64,000 nt of DNA, taken from Klebsormidium nitens. Lineage: Eukaryota; Streptophyta; Klebsormidiophyceae; Klebsormidiales; Klebsormidiaceae. The position numbers were made by a program, and so were the translations under genes. Below, in pieces: positions 24,401-36,400 of this stretch. The stretch's first letter is position 1. Each line of letters opens with the position of its first letter. The stretch lies in NCBI GenBank assembly GCA_000708835.1, contig DF237263.1, positions 1 to 64,000 on the forward strand. The letters are read 5' to 3'. Below the pieces are notes generated by a model. It worked only from the letters and a program-made list of their open reading frames with translations. It searched no databases and was not told the DNA's origin.

Positions 24401-27400
24401 AGCAGTTCCGCGAGGACCTCGCGCGCCAGCGCGAGTGGCGCGCCGAACTAGAGCGGATGAAAGTCGGCAACAGCATCGGCGTGCTCCATATCGACTCGAA
24501 GTCGCTGCGCAACAGCCTGCTACCCGTTACCGCGCGCACCCTGGACGCTGTAAAGGTCGTGCTGCTCGCGGCCGCGCGCGAGGAGACCGTTACCGTTCTG
24601 ATGAGCTTCCAGCAGCGGATCCGCGCGCTGCAGGACCGGCCGGATCAGCTAGACAACTTCGTCGACTTTATGAAGCAGCTCGAGGAGATGGGCGACGCGA
24701 GGAAGGCGGCTCTGGCCGAGGTGGGCGCTTCGACTTTGGCCCAAACGTTAAAAGAGGACTTTTGAGATTGTGGCGCTTCGGCCATTTCTTTCGTTCGTCT
24801 TGATCTTGATTATCTTCTCTGTAGATATGTGATTCAACCAATTTCTGCGGTCAGTCCTCTTTGAGTTCCTCGACATCGCTCCGGAATATCGTGACTGGTC
24901 GTTTCGTTTTCTTGGCGCCGGCCTTTGTTTTGGTCCATCCTTGTAGAGAACCATATTCTCTGCGGAATTTTCTTCGCACTAGTTTTTCATTAGATTGGAC
25001 ATCCTGGATCACGGCGAGAGCAAGTCGAGTTCTTGGAGCTACCGGGGTCCGGGTTAAGGAGGCTCAATATGTTGGGGCTGACCTTCCGAAATCAGACCGT
25101 AAAACCTAGCGGGTTTTGCGCGCAGGCCGCCGTCGTGGACGACCTGTACACCCTCTTGAGCGCCTACGAGATGAAGGTCCCCACCGGCGACTCCGTCAAG
25201 CTCGACGACCTGCACGAGGCCGTCACGGCCTACCAGGACGGCCTTTCCGCCGCGGAATCCTTCATCGAGGAGCGGAAGAACGGAATGATGGCCGACCTCG
25301 AGCAGCAAATCGGTTTCCTCAGCGACGAGGCCCTAACCTTGCTCGGAACCCTGCACGGCGCGCGGTTTGTGGACCCTGAGGGAGACGCGACCGAGATTGT
25401 GACCGAGCTGGAGGCGAGCCGCGCCGCGCTCGCGGCCGCGCGCGCGAAGGCGGAGACGTTCCAGGGGTACCAGAAGCTGTTCCTGATGACGGTGGACGAC
25501 TTCGGGAATCTGAAGGAGACGGAGAAGGAGTGTAACGGGAGGTAAGAACACGACGATTTCTGCGAGGATTGGAGGCGGTTAACTTTCGAGCTCAGGTTAG
25601 AGCGGATCTCTTTCAGAATTCGCTCCATCTGGTTCGAGAAAGTCGATTGGCCATGCAAATGTTGTTCAGCGTGTCGAGATTCCGGCAGACTGCCACTCTG
25701 GGGTTCAGAAGTGACTCGAAACGTGTCGGAAGTTGAGTCACTTTGCACAACTCGTAAAAAGCGAAGTCTGGAGACGCTTCGCAGCTCTTGGGTTTCTGCA
25801 AAGTGCGGAAGTGATCGTATCTCAGAGGCACATGGAATAACATGTTGTCTACCTCCAGGTATGCTGTTTGGAAGTCGCTGTACGACTGGGAGTGCAAGAC
25901 GCAGCAGTGGCGGGGTGGCCCAATCCAGGCCCTCCACGTGGCGGAGATCTCGGCAGCCGTGGAGGAGAACAATAAGGAGGCGTTCAAGATGGGAAAAGCA
26001 AACAAGGAGGACCGGGTGGTCTACCGCCTCAAAGACAGCATCGACGAATTCAAAAAGGTAGGAAATAATGGTCTCGCTCTCGTTTCAGTCGGCAGGGTTT
26101 GTTCTCAAATCTGTCACCAGCATGCCTTAGCGTTGAGAGGCTTTCCTAGTCTATATAATTTGGTTGGGTCACAATCAGCTGATTCGCATGCTGCTTCACA
26201 AAAGCTCTTTGATCAACAGCGAGTTTTACCCTGGAAAAAGCTTGAAAATCCCCTGAGAACCTCGTTCGACGTTCTCGCGCGGACTGCGACTTCCAACACG
26301 AGTCGATGCCAGGTCGAATGACTCTCGCAAGCTTTCAAACATAAGCGCTTCATTGTGGTTCCAACGCCGCTGTCAACTGGACAAATAGCACGCCACGTCT
26401 TCGGCGAATCCGAAAACCACGCTCTTTTCAACTAATAGTGCGTGTCATAAAGTTATGCCCCTAGTAGCGGACCTCGTATAAGAGGTCTTCAGCCCCATTA
26501 TTAAGCAGCAACTTTCGCCGCGATTGGCGCGCGCACTCCTATCGTCCGAAGCCCAACCCCAAATCCTAAACCCGCGCCGCGCAGATCATGCCGCTGATCG
26601 AGGAGCTTGCGAACGAGGCCCTTAAACCCCGCCATTGGGAGGCAATTTTCACCGCGATCGGCGCGCGCATATCGCCCGACGCGCCCTTCTCCATCGACGA
26701 CCTGCTCGCGCACGACATCCTCTCCAAGATGGATGACGTAAGCCGCGTCAGCACCAACGCCAGCAAGGAGCACTCGCTGGAGAAGAGCCTAACCAAGATG
26801 GTTACGGATTGGGACGGGTTAGAGTTCCGGACGGTCGCGTATAAGGACACGGGGACGTTTATAGTCGGGGGTGTGGATGAAATCCAGGCGATTTTGGACG
26901 ATCAAATCGTGAAGATCCAGAGTATGCGCGCGAGCCCGTTCATCCGGCCGTTCGAGGCGCGCGCAAGCGAGTGGCAGGACACGCTGAGCACGCTGCAGGA
27001 CCTGCTGGACAACTGGCTGACGTGTCAGGTGAGGATTGGTCCTGGACTCATCCCGCGGTTGTTGAGCATCTCTGTGTAACGTGTTGGGCGCTCTTGACAA
27101 AATGAGCAAGGTGATGCAAGTGGATCTGGGGAAACCTTGATAGATTCCGTTCACCTCCGAAATATCTCACCTCCGGATACCTAAATGAATGAGTTCAGCT
27201 CTCAGTTGACTGTCACAGGTATGAGTCTCTGCCTTAATGATTCTAGAGACCCCGAACTTGGAGAAGGCGATCTTTGGAAAGTCTTCCATGCACGTTTGCA
27301 TTCTCACTTCCGGCTACTCGTTCCTTTCTTCACACTCCCCAGTCGCTTCACAAACTTCAAAAGCGCTTGGTGCCTGATTGGTATATCCCGGCCAATCTCC

Positions 27401-30400
27401 GCAGGGCACGTGGCAGTACTTGGAGCCCATCTTCGGGAGCGAAGACATCATGAAGCAGATGCCCGAGGAGGGCGAGAAGTTTAAGACCGTCGATCAGATG
27501 TGGCGCGACATGATGAAGCGCACTGTCGCCGCGCCGGGCTGCCTCGGGATCGCTCGGGACAAGGAGCGCCTCGCGCGACTGGAGGAGGCGAATAAGCTGC
27601 TGGATGCTATTCAGAAGGGGCTGGCGTCGTATCTGGAGGTAAGACAGGCTCCTGTTTGACTTGGGGCTTGGATCGGTCTTGGCAAAATGTTTCTCAATCT
27701 AACATGGGATTGATTGGTTTTTGGTGGAATCCTCCTTTTTTGAATGGAATTGTTACCTTTGAACTTGTTAGTTTCAACCGAACAGGTAAAGTTGGAATTA
27801 TTTGGAAGACCTCCTCCTTCCAACACCTTGTAGCGTTTGTTTTTGGTCCGGTAACCACGAACGTTTCATCAAATTCCAAGTAAGAGCTATTACATGAAGA
27901 ACGATTGTGCGTAGCCTCACAGACCGCTTATCAGGCCCTCGTCTGACTCAGTTAGTGACCATCTAAAGGGCGACATCTGACGCCTTTGCTCGCTCATCCG
28001 CGCAGGTCAAGCGGGTCGCCTTCCCGCGTTTCTTCTTCCTCTCCAACGACGAAATGCTCGAGATCCTGTCCGAAACAAAGGACCCATTACGAGTTCAGCC
28101 GCATCTCAAGAAGTGCTTCGAGGGCATCTCCACGTTGGAGTTCCAGGACAACCTGGAGATCAGCGGAATGTGCAGCGCGGAATCGGAAGTGGTCGCGCTG
28201 GCGGAAACGATCAACCCGGTCGCGGCCAACGGCGCGGTCGAAAAGTGGCTGCTGCAGGTGAGGGAATTCAAAACTTGGAGTTTGACGATCATAGGGTTCG
28301 TGGGATTGTGGATAGCAATCTTTCTTGCTTTTGATATGGAAAAGGATTTGGAGATTTTGAGCCGAATGAAGACATGCCGTTTCGAAGGTTACTGTGCGCA
28401 AAGGATGGAATGTTTTGTTTAGTTATCTATCGGGAGAGATTTCCGGTCCACCAACATAACAACGATTATTTAGGGTTCTATCGTTTACATATTCGCGCCC
28501 CATATTCTTTGATTCGTTCCACGGACGGAGCAGGTACTAACTGAAACGCACTGCTTTTACCTCTGAGGCATAACTTGAGCCGGGCAGAAGGTGTTACTTC
28601 CCGCAGGACAGATTGCTGCAAGCGGTTGGGAACATCAGTTCAACTTGTGATCGAACTGAGTAAATCCTTGCAGTAACGCTTTGACATTGAAAAGTGAAAG
28701 CTACCATCAAACCGCGACGCTTTCTTCACAGGTCGAGAACCAGATGGTCGACTCCGTGCGCGACCACTGCCGCCGGAGCGTGCTCGCGTACGCGGAAACC
28801 GCGCGCGAGCGCTGGGTTCTGGAGTGGCCGGGCCAAGTGGTTTTGGTGGTTAGCGCTATCTACTGGACCAAGCACTGCACCGACGCGATCGCGGCCGGCC
28901 CCGCGGCGGTGGGAGAGTATGAGAAGACGTGCACGCAGCAACTGAGCCAGATCGTGTCTCTGGTGAGTGGAAGTTTGTTAAAGCAAGAGAGTTACAGGGC
29001 GTGAGAGAGGTGTGCCAAGCAGTTGGGGGCTTCGTTTCCATCTCAATCTCAAAATTTTCAAAGAAGACGAAGCCGTTCTTCGTTTCAAAGGGAGAAGGAG
29101 ACTTGCGGGGGTAAGTTTTGATGAAACTTGAGAGAAATGGGGGGGTCTTGGGGTTATTCAAAGAAGGCTCTTTATTACCTCTCAACCCGAGCGACCAAAA
29201 CTCCTGCGGCTTAGCTCCCAAAACCACTCGCCAATCTTCTCGACAATCTCTCATTTCTACCCCCCCGGATGATCTCTCCGATGCACCCGCTGCGTCATCT
29301 TTCTGCTACTGATTTGGGTTTCCGTCTTTGAAGCGGCTTCCTCATCCCCATTCTTTTCGTTGCGCAATTGAAACCAAAATTCCGTAGTCAAAGACTCTGA
29401 ATCTCTGCAAAAACCCGCAGGTGCGCGGCAACCTGACCAAGCTGAACCGCGCGACCCTGAGCGCGCTCGTAGTCATGGATGTGCACGCGCGCGACACCGT
29501 CGCAATGATGGCGCGCGAGGGAGTGGACTCCGAATCGAATTTCACGTGGCAGTCTCAGCTGCGCTACTACTGGGAGGACGACACGTGTCAAGTGCGCATG
29601 ATGAACGCGTCAGTGGAATATGGGTACGAGTATTTGGGGAACAGTTCGAGGCTGGTGATTACGCCACTGACGGACAGGTGTTACCGGACGCTGATGGGCG
29701 CGATTCATCTGAACCTGGGCGGAGCGCCGGAAGGGCCGGCCGGAACCGGAAAGACGGAGACCACCAAGGATCTGGCTAAGGTGCGTGACTGTCTCACCCA
29801 AAGCGTTTGCCGATTTTGGTGCATAGTTGAACGGGTCTATGGTGCGCTGGAAACGCACCAAGCAGATACATTCAATTAACAGTGTAAGAAGGAGAATAAC
29901 AGGGTAGAAGATGTCAGAATATAACCGTTCTTTACGCCGGGCAGGCCAACGTAGGCCTTCCGACCAAGATCAGCCTTTTCCCTCGAAGAAGCTCATCAAA
30001 AGCTCTGGCGCCGCACCGCCTGAAATTGATCTGGGATTGTTCAATTATCGGAGGATGGGTTTGTTTGTAACAGTCGCAGCCTCTTCTTCTATCTCGGCAC
30101 CGTGCCAGAGAATATAACGGTCACTGCTACTCTTTTCTCATTTTCTGATCGCACCTCTGCTTTCTCAAGAACTGTTCCTGCTACTGGACAATCCTCCAAA
30201 CCCCTTTTCGTTCCGTTGCGTTAATCAACTTTCCGTTTCCGCTCCAGGACCTCTCCCGGCAGTGCGTGGTGTCCAACTGCACCGAATCCTCACCTTCTCG
30301 CACACTTAGCTGATCAAAGCCCGTTCATACTTCTGGATGGTCCTCATAGACCTTTCTCCTAATTATTCCTTATCGAAATCCGTTGTGAACCTCATTCCGT

Positions 30401-33400
30401 TCCGTTTCCAGCCCCAGGCCCTCGCCCGGCAGTGCGTGATATTCAACTACAGCAACTCCTCATCTGATCGCACACGTACATGGTTAAAAAGCCGTCGTAT
30501 AATTCTGGATGGTCCCCCAAAGCTTTCTTCTCTTAATCTCATCTTACTAACCTCGTTCCGCTCCTAACCTCAAACCGTTCCGTTTCCGCCCCCAGGCCCT
30601 GGCCCGGCAGTGCGTCGTGTTCAACTGCAGCGACTCCCTGGACTACCTCGCGATGGCCAAGTTCTTCAAGGGGCTCGCAGCCTCCGGCGCGTGGGCGTGC
30701 TTCGACGAGTTCAACCGTATCGACCTGGAAGTGCTATCCGTTGTCGCGCAACAAGTGCTGGAGATCCAACTGGCCGTGCAAAACAAAGTGAGGCGGCGGT
30801 TTTCACTTCGATTCCGAGATCCTTCTCGCATAGCAGGCAATGTAGGAACATAGTGTCAAAGTTGTCTGTGGCGCTAAGCATTGTCCAAACGGGCTGGGAC
30901 TTGTTTCGAACTGCCCTGCGTGGTCAATTTGGTTAGACTCTGTGTTTATAAGGAAAGTTTATCGATTTCAACCATCGAGCAAAGCCACTTCCGAACCACA
31001 CCATTTTTAGTGAGACAGCCCTCTCGCATCTTGATATAAATGCAACCAGCAGAGGAGTGCAGGAGTCATAGACCTTTGCCCAAAATTTCGTATAGAAAAC
31101 CCCTTCCAAGTTTCTGCTTTCGACGCACGGTTCAACTCGTTCCTCCTCCAACTAACGCCGAAAACCCTCTCCTGCTGCAGCCGCCAACGGAAACTGCTCT
31201 CACTTTCCCTCACTTTGATAGCCTTATTTTCGAGTCTAACCCCAATCCTTCTCGTAACCGCAGGTTAAGACCTTCGTTTTCGAGGGCAGCGAGCTAACCC
31301 TCAAGCCGACCTGCAACGTGTTCATCACCATGAACCCTGGTTACGCCGGACGGTCCGAGCTTCCGGACAACCTGAAAGCGCTCTTCCGTACGGTCGCAAT
31401 GATGGTTCCGGACTACGCAATGATCTCGGAAATCATGCTGTTCTCCAACGGGTATCTGAAAGCGCGCGACTGCGCGCGCAAGATCGTGGCGACGTATAGG
31501 CTGTGTAGCGAGCAGCTGAGCAGCCAGGATCATTACGACTACGGTAAGCGCGCGCGCGCGCTTTCTCATTCGTTCAAGCGCGTACGGAAGTAAATACGAA
31601 GGCGGATTATGGCAGCGACGTTGAAGTGCATTCGTCATATCGCTTTGTAGTGAAAATGAGGTTTTCTGGTAGTCATTCAAGGAGAGAGTGGTTCGTTGTC
31701 TTGATAGTTGTTCTTCTTACTTTGCGAAAGTTTTCAAAAAAAACCTTCGGGAAAATTCTCGCCCGTCTTCTTTCCCTATCTCCGATGCCTATCGCGTTAA
31801 TAGTGTGCGTGTTCATAATCCCTTGCCCTACTGGCCTTCCTGACTCCGCTTTCTATGGCTCCCAGGAATGCGCGCGGTGATGGCGGTTCTACGCGCGGCG
31901 TCCAACCTGAAGCGGCGCTTCCCGGACGAGGACGAGTTCGTGCTCATGCTGCGCTCCATCATCGACGTCAACCTGTGCAAGTTCCTGAGCCACGACGTGC
32001 CGCTCTTTAACGGCATAGTTAGCGACCTGTTCCCGGGGGTGGTTTTGCCCAAACCCGATTACACCGCGCTAGACTTCGCGATGCGCGAGAACTGCGCGCG
32101 GCTGGGGCTGCAGCCCAAGGAGTACTTCTTGACGAAGGTGGTGCAGCTGTACGAGATGATCATCGTCCGGCACGGACTCATGCTGGGTGAGCGTTCGAAT
32201 TCGTCCGACAGCGTCCGAGAGTGTCCGAATCAGTCTGAGAGCGCCGAAAGCGTCCGAAAGCGTCCGAAAGCGTCCAAAAGCGTCCGGAGCTGCGGATACC
32301 CCTTTTTGATGCTTCGCAACTTCTGGCAAACGAGAGGGTTTGAGAGTAAGTCAAGTAGGGCAAAAGATGATAATATCATCGGCAGTACTCCAGCTCGGTG
32401 ATAGTCTCAGCGTGTCCGAGTCGTGAAACCTCCAGAATGGAAGATCTTAACAAATCAAATTCTTTGTACGAAAAGATTCCAGGCTGTTTCCTGGCCTTGA
32501 GGACGTGCGATCCTGGTTAAAGCCCATTCGCCTCCAGCCTCCACGTTCTTAGCTGTTTGAAGCACTACAGTTTGATCGCGCTTGCTGGAGAAAGCGATAG
32601 AATCGCTTCAGCCGTAACGCTGAACCTGTAATCCCTTCCACTGATTTAAAAGCTTCCAGAAACCCTAACAGTATGAAATTCGAAACCCACACTTATGACC
32701 AAACCGTTATCTTCGCAGTGGGCCAGCCGTTCTCCGGCAAAACCTCCGCGATCCGCGTGCTCGCCGGCGCGCTAAGCGACATGGCGGCCGCGGGGCAGGC
32801 CGAAACCAAGGTCCAGGTGGCGACCATAAACCCCAAAGCGGTCACGATGGGACAGCTGTACGGTCAGACGGATCCCGTGACGCAGGAATGGACGGACGGC
32901 ATTCTGGCCGTCAAGTTCCGGCAGCAGTCGGCGGAACAGTCGACGGACCGGAAGTGGCTGGTGCTGGACGGGCCGGTGGACGCCATCTGGATTGAGAACA
33001 TGAACACGGTAAGTACCGCTTTCTAATACGCTGGATTTAAGTGCTTGTTAGCGATCACATCTGAATAGGTGAATCTCGCAGTGGGACCAACAAATGAAGC
33101 TGTGACTCCAGCCCGTCTTGCGGTGCCCATGTAATTTTGGGAAGGCAGGTAGCAGTTAAAACACACTGAGCGATTTGACTGCTCTCCGGACGGAAACTTG
33201 TGATTTTCCTGCCTACACACGATAACTTCTTTCTAGAGTCGGAAAGCAAAATCAGCGGGTCGGATGTCGCCTTAATCGGCCACAACTTCGAAAGCTCGAT
33301 CCAGTACACGTTCTTTGATGATCATCGGTAAACCTTCCGCCCTTGAACGAAAGACCAATAGAAAAGCTGCTAGCACGATAGCCCGCTCATTCAACCGTCT

Positions 33401-36400
33401 TAAAGAATGGTTGCACCCAGAAGCCCAGAGATTAAACCGCGATTCTTCGGGACTTTAAACCACCTTCGCGCCTCCGCAGGTGCTGGACGACTACAAGATT
33501 CTGTGCCTGCCCAACAGCGAATTCATCCAGATTGCGCCTCAACACTACAGTGTCAAAACTCTGAGATTCAAACCCCTAGTCAAACCCTCTTCTGAAGGTG
33601 AAATCAAAACTCTGATCCAATCTCAACTTCCTCCTCTGCAGGTGCTGGACGACAACAAGAAGCTGTGCCTGCCCAACAGCGAGATCATCCAGATGTCGTC
33701 ATCCATGAACATGATCTTCGAAGTGGGCGATCTCGCGGTCGCGTCGCCCGCGACCGTGTCGCGCTGCGGCATGGTTTACCTGGAACCGCACCAATTGGGC
33801 TGGCAGCCGCTAGTGGCGTCGTGGCTCCCAAACCTCCCTAACCCTCTGCTTAACCCGGAAACGCGCGCACACCTCCAGGGGCTGTTCGACTGGCTGGTAC
33901 CGCCGTGTCTAAGATTCCTGCGCAAGTCGGTGCGCGAGATAAGCCCGACGAGCGACGCGAACGTGGTGCGCGCGCTCATGCGCACTTTCGACGCGCTCGT
34001 GCGCGAGCTGCGCGACGAGGGCGCGGCCAAAACCCTAAACCCCGAGAAGCTCGCGCAGTGGGTCGACGGGCTGTTTTTATTCTCGCTGACGTGGTCAGTT
34101 GCGTGTACTGGGAATAACGAGGGGCGGGTCGGATTTGATAGGTTCATTCGCGAACTGGTCGGGGGAGGCGTTCCGGTCGGGTACGAGAGCTACGTTCCGG
34201 CGGTGCACGTTCCGTTCCAGTGTCCGGTGATACCGGCGGAACGGGGGGAGCTCATCTTTGATTACATGTTTGAAAAGGAAACGTGCAAGTGGAAACTTTG
34301 GACGGCCACGATTCTGAAGGAAGAGATTCCGGACAACGCGCAATTTAGCGAGATCATCATCCCGACCGCTGACAGCGCCCGCTATACGTTCCTGCTCGAT
34401 ACTGCGATCCAAGCCGGGTACCCGATCATTTTAGTGGGCCCTACGGGGACGGGCAAAAGCGTATACGTCAACCGCCACCTTATGAGCGGCCTGGCCAAAG
34501 ACAAGTATACGACGATGAACGTATGCTTCAGCGCGCGCACAACGGCGAACATGGTGCAAGCGCAGATTGATGGGCGACTTGACAAGCGGAAGAAAGGGGT
34601 GTTTGGGCCGCCGTTTGGGAAGCGGTGCGCGATCTTTGTGGACGATCTGAACATGCCGCAGCTGGAGGTCTACGGCGCGCAGCCGCCGATTGAGCTGCTG
34701 CGGCAGTTCATGGATCACGGTACGTACCGCTGTTTCCAAGGGTTGGATAGATCAGGATCCACTTCGTGTTCTCTGCTTCTTCTTTTCGGCTTTTGTGGGA
34801 TTCACGCTTTCTCAGGTTTGCTGATGGTTTACAATTCATAAGATATCTACGGCAAGATTACAGAGATCTGTCCCAGAAACGCTCACAAAGGCGGAGAACA
34901 TTTTGCATGCTGGATTCGTTGCGTCGGCTTTGAACCGGCACCGACAGGTAGCGCTTCTCTCCTGCCTATACTTAGGTCTTGCTACATATCGAGTGAGGAT
35001 CTCACTCCAAAAACTAAGCTCGGAAAGCGCTGCTCACACGATCCCGCCGTTTTTCGTACACGTAACATGTTTGGGGTGCTTCTCCTCGTCTCTCTCACCC
35101 TTCTTTTCGAAGAATACAATTTCCCCAAGCTTTCTCCAACTATCATTTTCAAATGGTGTTGAACCCAGAGGAAAAATCCCTAAAACCCTGGTTCCCTGCT
35201 CCTGGCAGACGGATGGTACGGCCGCGATAATGTGTTCCGCGACATGGTGGATGTCCAGTTCGTTGCGGCCATGGGGCCCGCGGGCGGCGGCCGCAATCCC
35301 GTCACCGTGCGCTACCTGCGACACTTCAACACCGTCGGAATGGCGCAGGTAAGGTTCTGTTGCCTACTTGAGTTTTTGCAAATCTTTCAAGATTCCAGAA
35401 AGGGGGCCGATATTTGACAGCAGCGCAAAGAAGCGGGCTCGGTTGTGTTGAAGATGCTCACATCAGAACAGAATAATGTAGAACTCCATAGCCGACTCAT
35501 CCTTTCAACGTTACAATTTTCTGGGGGCATCTTGCGGCTCCCGTGAAAGCTACTTGAAGGATCCTTTTCCCGATGCTTCGCTCAGATTAAGATCCAATCC
35601 TTTGAGTCCAGCCAGGCCAGACTTCAAGAATTGAGGTTATCGTTTCGCTTTTCAGGTGGCCGACTCGTCGCTGAGCGCCATCTTCTCGTCCATTCTGACG
35701 TGGCACCTCACGCGCGCGCCCTTCCCAACGGACGTCCGCAAGCTGTGCCCGTCCGTAATCGCGGCGACCATGGACGTGTACAACGCAGCCATGGCGTCGC
35801 TGCTCCCCACGCCCACCAAGAGCCACTACACTTTCAACCTGCGCGACTTTGCGCGCGTTATCCAGGTACGTATACGCGGGATTTTTGCACTCCATCGCTT
35901 TCAACCGAGAATGATTTTCCAGCAATTGAGACTGAATGTCGACTTTGAGTATGAAGGTCGAGGTTGACTTTCAAGAGTAAGCAGATGCCAAATTGAAAGT
36001 GCCCATTGCCCTCTAGTTGGTGCAAGGGTTCGGGTTTCGACCGTTTTGAACTTAGATCATCAAAAGATGTCTCTTCAATTTAGCAATAGTAAGCCCTAGC
36101 AATAGTAAGCTCCGGCACTAACACTAAAAACCTAACCTACAAAAACACCCGCTCCGCACCCGAACCCACCCTAACCCCCAAACTAACCCTACCCGTCCCA
36201 GGCTGGTGAGCTTACTATTGCTAAAGCTTACTATTGCTAAATTGAAGATTCTTCATCAAAAGCCCTTCCACGTAGAGAGCTTCCTAATTTTCAGTTGGCT
36301 CAACCTCACAAACAAAAATCCTTCAGTTTTCCAGTGGCATGAAGTCCTTTTGCTCTCACTTGGATTTTCATTAGTGCCGTGCTCGATTGTTTCTGGCGGA

